This document shows, one piece after another, positions 10,222 to 21,055 of a DNA stretch of 64,000 nt; within the stretch, counting starts at the first letter, position 1; every line of letters starts with the position of its first letter. The stretch is taken from positions 61,329-125,328 of the forward strand of contig JACCGJ010005229.1 of NCBI GenBank assembly GCA_013407085.1, in the 5' to 3' direction. The notes below the pieces were generated by a model that saw only the letters and a list, made by a program, of their open reading frames with translations, searched no databases and had not been told where the DNA came from. This DNA is from Atriophallophorus winterbourni (lineage: Eukaryota; Platyhelminthes; Trematoda; Plagiorchiida; Microphallidae). A program made the translations under genes and the position numbers.

Positions 10222-10641
10222 GCTTCATATTCTTATAGAGACACCATTTCTCATCTCCGGTAGCGATTCTGCACGGGCAACGTTGCCTGTGGCCATGGTA
10301 TCAAGCGCGTTTGTGAGTAACAATGGAAAGAGGCAAATCCATCTGCTAAAATATACATATAATAATATCGGCTAGAACGATTGCCCTAATCAGGTAGAAT
10401 ATAACACAGGCTTTCCAATGGTATATAGCACCTTGATAAACATCAAAAAGTATTAAACACGTATTGCATGTAATGGCGGGAAATTATGCAACAATCCAAT
10501 ATAACATATGAAAATGCTATGGAATTATCGACCATATCATGAATTGCATAAATTGAAAGCGTACGTTAAAGACATCAGGAACACATTGACAGGGATTCGT
10601 TTGAAGTGTTAAAGCAATTAATTAAAACACGTTGTTGGATA
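10222..10641 (+). repeat. LTR-like direct repeat, Gypsy A, 3' side
   Basis: Direct repeat of 6098-6516, ending at acacgttgttggata. Sequence on either side differs from that around the 5' copy. Confidence 0.55.
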
Positions 10642-12685
10642 GAAAAATCCACGGAAAATTTATATATTTCAAATAATTAATTCACACACTTCGAACGTGA
10701 TTTGTCCTCTGGGATCGGGCTGCTTAGACACTTAAAACGCCTTACAACATGGAAATTTCATGCGCTTGTGATGCACATTCATGGTCGCCATGGGACGAAA
10801 GATGGTAACAATAACAACATTTTCATGTTCAGCATTCTAGGATTTATATTTTTCGCAATCTAAAGATTTGCGTGTTATTTAATGTGTCAAATACTGCTAT
10901 GCTGCATTATGTATTTGGTTACAGCACAGCAACAGGGCAACATACCGTGGCTTTATCCGCAAAATGTGATGAGTAAGTGATTAAAGTGCAACCCAATTCG
11001 ATTGGAATATGTTTGGGACCGATCGTGTATTCATAATGCAAAACTACTCTGACCGATTCCACTCAAATTTCTTGCAACCCAATTATTACAAAGAAATGAA
11101 TTTGAAATAGTTATCATGTACACTGTACCAGTATGTTCAATGCTAAGCTTAGAATGGTGTGCAGTTATGTAAGCAGTAATATTTAAATAGCACGCCACTT
11201 GTCCTGATCACAGACTTCGACAAAGCACAGTCAACAGTAACATGACCAGCCCATCAGTCTAGCTATTTTCATTTGTACAACACTAAGAACACTTAAGTCC
11301 GTGATAATCTTGATTTCATTTGTCCAATAAAGAAAAACATATAATAATATCGAACAAAGTAATGTGTAATATCCGAGTGATCGCAAAAGTTCATAGTTTG
11401 TAGTTACAAAGATACAGACACACTAAACGGGCATGTTCATGCCATTGATCACATCATCATCTTATCAGTGAAAAGGAAAATCAATGTTCACATACGTGGG
11501 GAATAATTGGTTGTCTATTCCTGATTGCTTGGCATTCGTTGTGATCTCTGAATTCGTTAGTTGACTGATGGCGTTATATTATTAGTGTAGAAAAGTCACG
11601 ATCTGAGCGACACAAGTGTATTCACTACACGTCAACAAACATATGAATCATTAATGGGAATTAGAATACAGAGATAGATACAGTGACAACTACTGCATTC
11701 GGATTGGACAATGAGTATTCATGCTGACAGCCACTGCACAATGAGCATGGCTGTGGTGTGCAGTGTACAATTGTCTCTCGTTGATGTTTCCCTATCAGCA
11801 TGTTCGTATCTTACTTTTCCAATTAACTTGGTGATTTTCGTTGGTTCGGATAGAGTGGTGTGACCTTTTCCTTGTTGGATTAACTTGATTACGTTGATTG
11901 ATGTTCCACCCGAGTGTGGTTGAAAATGTTTTTCAAATGAACCTTAAAACGCATCTCTTCTCTGCAACTCATCGGATGTGGGATTGTGAGACACCGGTTG
12001 TGCTGCATTTCGTTTTGTTCTGATCGGCCTATCATGCAACAATTCAGCTCATTTTGTCGCCATAATCCGCTCGAACATTTTAGAAAGACGTGAAGATGAG
12101 AAACAGATCTCTAATGAGCTTGTTCTTAACTCGCTATGCCTCTGTATATCTGAGTGATTATACCAAATTTTCAGTCCATCGGTACAAAACGTTGGGACAG
12201 ACATTCTCAGAATAGTTAAGTGCGAAGTACGCAAATAAGTGCTGGAGAATTTTCGGATTCAGTTCGTCAGCACCAGGTGATTTTCAAGACTTCCTAGCAT
12301 CTTGTCTAGGGGTACAGTATGCGACACTTTTGGATAACGTTGGATGTCAGTGCGTTCTTTTAAACAGAATAATTTAGCATAATAGTTGACGAGTGATGTT
12401 CTGCGATGTTTTGCTGGTTCATTTTTGCTGACGGGTTCGATCATGCTAACCGTAATTTCTAAGTAGAAAGATTGAATCAATATATATATATATATATATA
12501 TATTTCCTGGCACCGAACATGGAGTTGACCATAAGGAAAATTTACTATGCCGTGCGGTTATCTATGTAGCGGTACGTTCGTGGCAGTCGCTTGATTCCTC
12601 ATGACAACCCTCATCGAATCAGATAACATTATGAATTGGCATTAAGTGGCGTGCATGTAAATATGCGATTTTACGAAAAAAATAT
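10642..12685. other. Non-coding tail of repeat copy A with TA tract
   Basis: No gene seen. AT-rich, colinear with 23894-25895. It contains a TA dinucleotide tract at about 12480-12502. Confidence 0.6.
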
Positions 12686-12835
12686 TTATGTGTTTACTGG
12701 TTATGCTATTTGAAATTTAGTGAAATTAATACATAAATAATAAATTGAAATAAAAAATAGATAGCAAAGTATTTGAAAATATTCGAGACCGATCGGGAGT
12801 CCGTAGTCATGAGAATAAAGTTTGCAATGAATCGG

Positions 12836-13192
12836 TTATAGCAAGTTTTGGGTAACGTTTCGCTTCTGAACACAGAAGCTTCGTCAGACCAAGTGTGTCG
12901 GTACAAACAGTGTTCAGGTATAAACGGCATTCTCTTGACCAATCCTGAGTTCACTAAGCTAGACAGGGAAGATCAAGATAATTGATCACACCTCCTAATT
13001 GCTGTGTTCATCCCTAATTTTTCATTAATAGTACAGGTCAGCGTATGCCGACACACTGCTTGCGTAATAATGTGCGTATTAGGTGTGATGTTCTTTAATC
13101 CTAATCCGCTGCAAAACCGAACGCTAGATTGTTGAGATATCCGCCCCATCCACATTGTTCACCGCATTCACCCCAGCCTTTGTTATTTCAAC
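12836..13192 (-). repeat. Left inverted arm of Penelope copy B
   Basis: Reverse complement of 14263-14618. The similarity ends at ttatttcaac, exactly where forward RT sequence begins. Confidence 0.85.
12845..12894 (-). ncRNA. Hammerhead ribozyme, Penelope type, left arm B
   Basis: Core CUGACGA, stem II GCUUCUG/CAGAAGC and GAAACGUUACC intact, with the ACGU palindrome retained. Stem I is UUGGU against ACCCAA, with one bulged C. Confidence 0.8.
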
Positions 13193-13195
13193 TCC

Positions 13196-14376
13196 GATAT
13201 GACCTTGAAGGATCGTACCAACTTGAGTGTACAACAAATCATCAACGGTGTAGCAATTTGTCTAAATATGAACCACTTCTTATTTAATGGACAGCTATGC
13301 AAGCAAAACAATGGTTCAGCGATGGGCTCACCAATTTCTCAGTGCTAGCGAATATGTACATGGCGCACTTCGAAGAGATAGCTTTGAGAAACGAAGCGTT
13401 AAAACCAAAGATATGGTGGCACTATGTCGACGATACATTCGTCATCATAAAGCGAAACAGACTAGAAGCATTTCATAGTTATCTCAATAGTTTGAATCCA
13501 AAAATCCAGGTGACAATAGAAACCGAGTCTACGGAAGGGACACTTCCGTTCTTGGACTGTCTCACGCATAAAGAAAACGGCAAGATAATAACAATGGTAT
13601 ATCCTAAGTCTATCGACATGGATGCCATTTCAAGATTCACATCTGCGTACCCTAGATGGGTATTTCAGTCCATAGCAGAATCGCTATTCTACAAGGTTGA
13701 CCGCCTCTGCAGCGATGATGCAGATAAGAGACGAGCTCACGAAGAAGTCAGTCGCCGACTTGCAAATCATGGTTATACCAAGATCTTAATTAAGCGCCAA
13801 TTCAACCGAGTTAAACATCCGCAACCGAAGACGGAAAAGGTTTGGCGAGCTACGGTATCTCTACCTTATGTCAAAAGCGCCTCCGAAGGAATAAGTCGAA
13901 TCTTGAATAGCGCAGGTATTAGAGTAACATATAAAGCAGGTAGAACTCTTCGCTCCGTAGTAATGCATCTCAAAGATAAAACTCCTTTAGGTTGTGCGAC
14001 GAACTGCATCTACCAAATCAACTGCAAGGGTTGTACGGGTGTTTACATTGGGGAAACGTCTAGAGAACTCTGCACTAGGGTAAACGAACACAGGAAACTA
14101 GTGGGAAAGCGACCCCGCAATCCCAGTGAATATCAATCACTGATTCGGGATTCGGCCATAGCTGAACACGTGCTAGAAACTGGACACAGCGTAGATCTTG
14201 ATAACGTGGAAGTGATAAGACGAGGTGTGAAATCTTATAAGGAGAGACTTCACGCCGAGGCTGTTGAAATAACAAAGGCTGGGGCAAATGCGGTGAACAA
14301 GGTGGATGGGGCGGATATCTCAACAATCTGGAGTTCGGTTTTGCAGCGGATTAGGATTAACGAACATCACACCTAA
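13196..14376 (+). pseudogene. Penelope RT (C-terminal half) plus GIY-YIG endonuclease
   Basis: From 13196 one frame reads LSVQQIINGVAICLNMNHF and then GSAMGSPIS. A one-base loss near 13340, compared with copy A, shifts the frame, which continues as the 359-codon frame 13297-14376. That frame has YVDDTFVII (RT catalytic aspartates, about residue 49), LPFLDC, the cysteine cluster CATNCIYQINCKGC, GVYIGETSRELCTRVNEH (GIY-YIG core, about residue 250) and TGHSVDLDNVEV. Canonical Penelope proteins have this order but are roughly twice as long, so the first RT motifs are missing. The endonuclease part looks intact. Confidence 0.85.
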
Positions 14377-14618
14377 AACGCACATGATTACGTAAGCAGT
14401 GTGTCGGCATACGCTGACCTGTACAATTAATAAACAATTAGGGATGAACACAGCAATTAGGAGGTGTGATCAATTATCTTGATCTTCCTTGTCTAGCTTA
14501 GTGAACTCAGGATTGGTCAAGAGAATGCCATTTATACCTGAACACTGTTCGTACCGACATACTTGGTCTGACGAAGCTTCTGTGTTCAGAAGCGAAATGT
14601 TACCCAAAACTTACTATA
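14263..14618 (+). repeat. Right arm of Penelope copy B
   Basis: Inverted partner of 12836-13192, covering the C-terminal codons, the 3' UTR and the ribozyme. Confidence 0.85.
14560..14610 (+). ncRNA. Hammerhead ribozyme, Penelope type, right arm B
   Basis: CUUGGU, CUGACGA, stem II GCUUCUG/CAGAAGC, then GAAAUGUUACCC. The stem III palindrome has decayed from ACGU to AUGU (CpG to TpG), so activity is doubtful. Confidence 0.65.
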
Positions 14619-14858
14619 AAAATAGAAAGATTCGTATTTAATCTCTAGCTGAAATTAATTTGATTTTACCATATAGAAGCGTGTCGTGTAGATAAGACGG
14701 AAATGGTAGCTGACGCACTTATCACATTTCGGGTCATCGGTTCAACATTATCCCTTCGCGTTGTACACACACACATTGATGCAACTCGCTTCATCCCTGA
14801 GGTCAATCTGTCCAAAGCTAATCGCGTTCACCAATGAATCCCACAACACAATAGAAAG

Positions 14859-14964
14859 CGCATGCGGATCCTGATCCTACTGTCCCTACCTGATGAGTGC
14901 AAACAGCACGAAACCGGTCGTGGGGTGTTTTGTGTGAAGGAGATGCATGCAAATGTGTTTTATA
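14859..14964 (+). mobile_element. Small hammerhead-ribozyme retroposon with target duplication
   Basis: 106 bp flanked by the direct repeat ACAATAGAAAG (14848-14858 and 14965-14975). The related locus at 29910 lacks it. It contains a complete hammerhead and a conserved flank (catgcggatcctgatc ... atgcatgcaaat). Two other loci show tandem pairs with ~225-bp spacing, so this copy looks like a partial monomer. The design resembles metazoan retrozymes and the schistosome Sm-alpha family, but the assignment is an inference. Confidence 0.7.
14884..14925 (+). ncRNA. Hammerhead ribozyme, type I, intact core
   Basis: CUGAUGA at 14890-14896. Stem II GUGC/GCAC (14897-14900 with 14906-14909) with loop AAACA; GAA at 14910-14912. 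Stem III is the palindrome ACCGGU (14913-14918), followed by C17 at 14919, giving cleavage between 14919 and 14920. Stem I is six pairs, 14884-14889 with 14920-14925 (one G-U). All invariant core bases are present. Confidence 0.85.
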
Positions 14965-15489
14965 ACAATAGAAAGCCGATTAGCCAAACGCGTATTTTAA
15001 GCACCAAACGAAAAAAAACAGAACACACGTCTATCTAATCTATAGGCAAATCAGACAACCACAGCATGGATCCTCAAGCATGCCTTTCCCGGTTGTCACT
15101 TCTGTTTGATTTGTCAATCGATTTCGTGCCAAGCGGTACAATTCAAGCCCTCGCCATGCATGCCTCGTTCGAGCGACAGTGACGAATTGCATGTCGTTTG
15201 ATTGCGGCTGACGTTGTCCACCGTTCGAATCCCGAAATATTACTAGTTCTCAATTTTCGACGTCGCTATTTTCGGCGCTGTGTTGGGGGCTGATCTTCTG
15301 CATATTATTCGAACGCTCGTGATTAACGCCCATCACTAATAAACTCCACTCCTCTACAATATGTAGCAGCGGTATATAGGGTCGAATATATGGTGAAATT
15401 GATGACAAGCCTCCCGAAAGGAATACGAATTATTTCTTTTTGGCACATAATACAATACAGTGATTTTAGCTTACTTCGGTAGATGTTGA

Positions 15490-15745
15490 TCATGGGTATG
15501 CATAAGCTTTTCGAATGACTAAACAATCTCCCACAGCGCTTGCAGCGATAGGCTGTAATCGGTCGATTGGCAACAGTTGCTTGCCGGGGGCGTGATCTGC
15601 GTTCAGCAATTAGGAGCTGTATCTGCTCCTCCACAGCTTGCGGACACGCTTTACCTAATTCCTCCAATATGAGCTTTCAAGTGAAGTTAATGCCAAGAGC
15701 TTTCATTTCTCTTTTCAAACGTATTTATACCGCAAGTGCGATCTG
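15490..15745 (-). pseudogene. LINE C-terminal finger relic
   Basis: The minus strand reads KALGINF, then EEQIQLLIAERRSRPRQAT and YRCKRCGRLFSHS. This is the same C-terminal end as the LINE at 1304-1624 (EAQIQLLAAERRSRRRHAT, YRCNRCGRDC). A 5'-truncated LINE remnant in the part of copy B absent from copy A. Confidence 0.7.
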
Positions 15746-16363
15746 CCCAATAATTTCGTAAATTTTGTATTATCAAAATGCCCAATGTTACTCATATTAA
15801 ATAAGTATCTGCAGTTAAGATTTTAAAAACAGTCGCTGGTAGAAGGGTTAGCATTCAATTTGGTTAAGAGAGAAATTCACGCTTAGTACAACTATGTTTT
15901 CCATTCCGAGCATAACTTAAAGCTGCATTTACACCTCATTCACCCAAATATTACGTGATCTAGAGCGGTGTGCTTCAAAGCTTCCAACCAGCCCAGGGTG
16001 ATTGGTTCAGCAACGAGATCTTTAAATTTGGAGCTGTGACATGCAACCAATTTTTACCGATTGAGGTTTAATTATGAACACGCAAATTGTGTATGATTTT
16101 CATAATAAACTGTGTTTTGGTTTGGCAAATTTTGGCTACCTGAGAATAGAACATTTGGCCGTTTAGCATATAATGTGAACGCCAATTCGATTATTTCATA
16201 AAAACATTGCAGACGAACTTGTTTGTTTTATGTTCACAACTATAGCCATTACGTGTACATGATCGAGCGTATTAATTAGGTACAATTCTTTGATGTTCAT
16301 TTAAGTATACTAGGCTATTGTGCGGTCAGTTTTCTAATGTCTCGTCTCCTTTCTAGTGCAACC

Positions 16364-16783
16364 GCTGCATATTCTTATAGAGACACCATTTCTCATCTCC
16401 AGTAGCGATTCTGCACGGGCAACGTTGCCTGTGGCCATGGTATGGAGCGCGTTTGTGAGTAACAATGGAAAGAGGCAAATCCATCTGCTAAAATATACAA
16501 ATAATAATATCGGCTAAAACGATTGCCCTAATCAGGCAAAATATAACACAGGCTTTCCAATGGTATATAGCACCTTGATAAACATCGAAAAGTATTAAAC
16601 ACGTATTGCATGTAATGGCGGGAAATTATGCAACAATCCAATATAACATATGAAAATGCTATGGAATTATCGGCCATATCATGAATTGCATAAATTGAAA
16701 GCGAATGTTGAAGACATCAGGAACACATTGACAGGGATTCGTTTGAAGTGTTAAAGCAATTAATTAAAACACGTCGTTCGATA
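16364..16783 (+). repeat. LTR-like direct repeat, Gypsy B, 5' side
   Basis: Same repeat as 6098-6516; its downstream partner is 23476-23893. No primer-binding site recognised downstream. Confidence 0.55.
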
Positions 16784-16857
16784 TTTTAAGTCCTCGAATT
16801 TGGTTTGCACAGTTAGAAGCCGTTTTTCGCTGCAGAGGCGTCTCACGACAAGAGACG

Positions 16858-17373
16858 ATGTTTTCATACGTCACCGCCAATCTCCTAACTTCAGTTGCCT
16901 CCGAAGTTATTGATATTATGGACCCCATGCCTAGCGAAGATCCCTATTCGCAACTTAAGGCAGCCATACTTAAACGCACATCCGTTTCTGATGAAGCGCG
17001 TTTACAAAAACTTTTATCTGGCGTTGAACTAGGTGATCGTACCCCATCCCAGCTACTACGGTACATGCGCTCATTAGTCGGGCAGACGAACATGGACGAT
17101 TCCATTTTACGCCACCTTTGGCTCAAGTGTTTACCGGTGAACACTAAGACTATTCTCGCCGCGTCTAGCGATTTTCTAAAACTCGAAACTTTGGCTGAAA
17201 CTGCCGACAAAATACACGAGTTCATAGCCCCGCGATCCGTTAGCGCCGTAATCGAGAGTACTCCTACGATCGATTTTTCACCAATAAACGCGATAACCGA
17301 ACGTCTGTCAAGACTTGAAGCTGCGATTAACTTTAGTCGCCATAGAAGTTCCAGCCGTAGTCCTCGACGTTGA
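16858..17373 (+). pseudogene. gag: Gag of CsRn1-like Gypsy (copy B), truncated
   Basis: Nearly identical to the copy A Gag through the serine/arginine-rich region, then a TGA at 17371-17373 in place of the CGA codon of copy A. About 50 bases of the CHCC knuckle are deleted (CCGTT joins TCAAACTGAG near 17398). Nucleic-acid binding by the Gag product would be lost. Confidence 0.8.
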
Positions 17374-17496
17374 CAAAGTTTACATAACGACAAGCCGTTT
17401 TCAAACTGAGCATGCGGGAAACTTCTACGCCAGCCAGTTATCGCGACAGCTGCTGCTGGCCCCTCCCACAGTCGCCTGCTTTTTGTGTATGATTCA

Positions 17497-18600
17497 TCCA
17501 CGCGGTTGAAATTTCTCGTTGACACAGGTGCAGAAGTTAGCGTTATCCCCCCATCTAAGGCACAACGCAACCTGACACCCTCCAGCATTACACTACAACA
17601 ACACAAAGATCGCGACCTATGGTGAGACTCGTTTGACATTAAACCTTGGTTTGTGTAGGCAATTCCCGTTTATCTTTTTGATTGCGGACGTCCAAAAACC
17701 GATTATTGGTATTGACTTTCTCAGCAAATTTGGCCTAACGGTCGATGTACGACAGAGAATGTTACGCGAAGATACCACGTCACTTAACGTCCACGGGAAT
17801 GTAGCCTGCATCAATACGCTTGGATTGCGTGTGTTTGTGCCCGAACACGACACATTTTCGTCACTGTTCTGCAAGTTCACTTCCCTCACACGCCCTACGT
17901 CCAATTGTTACAAACCTAAGCATAATGTGCTCCACCACATTCTCACAAAAGGTCCCCCGGTTTTTGCACGTGCCCGCCGCCTGGCACCAAAGAGATTAAA
18001 AGCGGCTAAAAGCGAATTTCAACTCATGATCAACATGGGCATTGTACGTCCATCTAGCAGCTCGTGTGCTTGTCCCCTGCATATGGTTGCTAAAAAGAAC
18101 TGTGTTTGGAGACCCTGTGGTGATTATCGCGCTCTAAATAATATTACTGTTCCGGACCGCTATCCCATCCCCAATATTCACGATTTCGCGTTTAACCTAC
18201 GCGGTAAATGTGTTTTCTCAAAGCTGGATGTTGTTCGAGCATATGGCCCCGGAAGATATTGCAAAAACTGCTGTTATTACTCCATTCGGCTTACTCGAAT
18301 TCTTACGCATGCCATTTGGTCTACGTAACGCAGCGCAGTCTTTCCAACGCTTCATGGGTGAAGTTTTAAGAGGCCTGGATTTTGTTTACGTTTATATCGT
18401 CGATTTTCTTATACCAAGCACATCCTCCGACGAACACTTTCAACATATGCACACCGTTTTACAACGTTTCGTTGACTATGGCATCACGATCAATTTTGAA
18501 AAGTGCGTTTTTAATCAGAATTCCGTCGAATTTCTCGGTCACACGATCGACGCCGATGGTATTCAACCCGTCCATGCAAAAGCCCAAGCCATTGAACTCA
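17497..18600 (+). pseudogene. pol: Gypsy protease and reverse transcriptase (copy B)
   Basis: Protease: LKFLVDTGAEVSVIPP at about 17505-17550, with the DTGA active-site motif, then a TGA near 17623. [36 protein letters not shown] and [10 protein letters not shown], a frameshift near 18230, then [20 protein letters not shown] and FVYVYIVDFLI. The catalytic YIDD is changed to YIVD. FLGHTIDADGI follows, and the frame is interrupted by the LINE at 18594. The mutated catalytic motif, stops and frameshift make this copy dead. Confidence 0.85.
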
Positions 18601-21055
18601 GAACTCAGAACTCAGAAAATTGTATGGTATAAAAAATCATTAAGCTTAACAACAACCATAGGATGACAAGGTATATGAAACATATAAGATCATACAAAAA
18701 ATATAAAATATCTCAAAAATCAATAGGGACATTCGCATACCGCATGGTTCGTCATAAACTCATCGAGTTTGGAAGCGAAAACCTCAACAGATTCTGATCG
18801 TGTGATTTCTTCAGACAAATAGTTCCAAGTGAAAAAATTCTTACGGAGAAGAAATAACGACGTATATCCAATCGAGAATGCGGAATGCTTAAAGCCTTTG
18901 AATGTGTTCGTGTTCTAGTAAGGTCATTGGGCTTTAGCAAGTGTTTGAGGGGATGGCTTACAGAATGCAGGATTTTGAAGGTCAACATAAGGTCACTAGG
19001 TATCCGCCGTTGGGTAAAATCTTGTAGGTTCAGTTTTAACATTCGCTCTGTGAAAGGCAAATTTCTGTACCGGGAGTCCAACTTTGTAGCACGATGATAA
19101 ATCCTGTCGAGTAGTTCGATATCCTTCCCAACCATGGTGCCCAGGCTTGGATGGAATATTCCATAACAGGACGTATATACGTGTTAATTACCCGGGGTAG
19201 GGTTTCGAGCGTAAAAATCCGAGATTTTCTTTTGAGAAGACTCAAGATACGGCAAGCTTTATTGTACACTATCTGGCAATGCTGTCCCGGCTTCAGGTTA
19301 AACGAAACCCAGGTACCCGGATCTTTTTCTGCTGTGGTCCAGACGAGATCTTGCGTGCCAAGCTGATACGTGTGGTGCAGAGATTTCCCAAGCTGCAGCA
19401 TTTTACATTTCGCAGGGTTAAATGGTAACTCATTTAACTGGGACCAACGAAATAAGATGCTTAGATCCCGTTGTAATGCCATACAGTCATTAACAGACCT
19501 GACACGTTTCCATATTTCAATATCATCGGCAAATAGTATCAAGTTGCATCCAATATCCTCTACTATATCGTTCATATACACCAAGAATAGAAGTGGTTCA
19601 AGCACCGAGCCATGCGGAGCTCCACTTGTGACGTCTATTTTTCTAGATAAGGTGCTGCCAACGCGAACTTGGACGTGTCTATCAGTAAGATAGTCCCTTA
19701 TCCAATTCAGCAATATTCCCGTTATTCCATAGGATTCGAGCTTTTTAATTAAGATGTCATGGTTGACTCTGTCGAAAGCTTTGGAAATATCGATGTAGCA
19801 AGCATGTACAGCCTCACCTTCGTCTAGTGCCTTGGTCCAATCCTCGAACGTAGTAAGAAGGTTAGATAAACAGCAACGACCTCTTCGAAAACCGTGTTGT
19901 GCTGCGGTCAAAATATTTTGGTTTTCAAAATGTTCTCTCATGCGCGCAGTCACAATGCGTTCCATTAATTTAGAGATCACCGGAAGTAACGTTACCGGTC
20001 TATAGTTTGCTGTGTCTGAACGGCTACCGCCTTTATAAATAGGAGTTATCATCCCTGCTTTCCATTGCGGTGGTATTTTCCTTCATTTAAGCTGAGATTG
20101 AATATGCGAGTGAGAGGAGCAGTCAAAGCAACGCGACACCTGCGAAGTACGGCGGGGGTAATTTTGTCTGCGCCAGGGGACTTCTTTTCGTTTAGTCGAC
20201 AAAGTTCCCGCCCAACCATGTATTCGTTGATAGTCATTTCACTTAATAATTCGAAATGTGGTGAACTTGATGAAAGTTGATATGGTATACAACGCTTGGG
20301 ATTGAAGACAAATGAGTAAAACGTTGCTAAAGCGTCGGCGGTATCTTGGGCAGTGTGGGTCAATCCATGAGGTGTTAGTACAGAGAATACACCTGATTTG
20401 ATCTTTGATGGTTCATTTACTATCTTGTAGAGAAGCTTAGGATTCTTTTCCATTCTCTTAAGCAAGTTCCATTGGAATTGCATGCGATCCTCTCTTACAA
20501 GAGTAGTGACTTGATTCCGTATCTTACAGAATCGTTTCCAAGTTTCTTCCGTACCAAACTTCTTATGAGTTACCCAAGACTCTCGCTTAACAGCTAACCA
20601 TTTCTTCGTTCTACTCCGAATAACAAACTGGTTGTTGTAGCTGCATTTGTGTGGTACAAAAATCGAGTTTTCGTAAATATTCGAATTGAGATAATTTAGA
20701 AACGAATTGTAATATGAGCCAGGATCCATTGAATCAAACTCATGAGTGTATGCATCCCGGAGACTGATATTTAAGGATTCAAATTGTATTTTCCTTATGA
20801 CTTTCGTCTGTTCACACAATCGTTCCGCACTACATACATAATCAAACAAAAGCACAACATGATCACTCTTCCCCAGTGGTGCCAGGTATTGTATACCCTC
20901 TACTGCGGTTGCCTCAGGCGTTAAGACAAGGTCAAGGGTTGAAGGTTGGTCAAGACCCCGCCAGCGAGTTATCTGGTTAACGTGATTGTGTAGTGAAGCA
21001 AATTCTATAACCTCCTTGAATTTATGTTCAAACGAATGCAGGGAGTGCTCACCTC
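18594..21055 (-). mobile_element. CR1-like LINE inserted in Gypsy pol
   Basis: An inverted, 5'-truncated LINE of about 2.46 kb sitting between Gypsy codons KAQAI and DYPLPQSI. Its 3' end lies at repeats of gaactca near 18600. It carries the end of the endonuclease (GKSDHVVLLFDY near 20870), a linker and the RT. The same insertion is present in shortened form in copy A, so it predates the large duplication. Confidence 0.8.
19036..20855 (-). pseudogene. CR1-like LINE endonuclease end and reverse transcriptase
   Basis: Frame 20855-20049 covers the linker and first RT motif (LNEKKSPGADKITPAVL). A frameshift near 20050 passes to 20052-19036 with ITPIYKGGSRSDTANYRP, AQHGFRRGRCCLSNL, YIDISKAFDRVNHDILIKK, GAPHGSVLEPLLFLVY (usual PQG is PHG) and LILFADDIEIW (catalytic Asp pair kept). 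DFSKAF/DISKAF and the GSVLGPLLF-type motif place it with CR1/jockey-like LINEs. One frameshift and several unusual residues suggest a dead copy. Confidence 0.8.

Larger units (their letters stand above)
1..12685. repeat. Copy A of ~13-kb tandem segmental repeat
   Basis: The sequence at position 1 recurs almost base for base at 12686 and 25896, and long colinear blocks follow in the same order: Penelope arms, Penelope coding part, Gypsy-like element, a ~2-kb non-coding tail and a TA tract. Copy A differs from B by a LINE inserted at 1233-5134, by lacking about 1.6 kb between the Penelope element and the Gypsy element, and by lacking about 3 kb of Gypsy pol and LINE. The left edge may lie outside the window. 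Confidence 0.85.
12836..14618 (+). mobile_element. Penelope-like element, copy B
   Basis: 1.78 kb: left arm in inverted orientation (12836-13192), partial RT plus GIY-YIG (13196-14376), right arm (14263-14618) overlapping the end of the ORF. No LINE insertion. The N-terminal half of RT is absent, as expected from 5' truncation. The inverted 3'-end copy at the left is typical of Penelope insertions. Confidence 0.85.
14800..15350. repeat. Dispersed repeat, paralogous to 29880-30350
   Basis: Shares gaatcccacaacaca, tgatttgtcaatc, gacgaattgcat, gctgacgtt and cactaataaac/acactaatacacg in the same order with 29880-30350. That copy lacks the 106-bp hammerhead insert and so serves as an empty site. 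Identity of the parent element unknown. Confidence 0.55.

Noticed and set aside
6098..10641. Proven LTR pair of Gypsy A
   Set aside because: Direct repeats of the right size flank gag-pol, but TG/CA ends, primer site and target duplication could not be fixed, so only 'LTR-like' is claimed.
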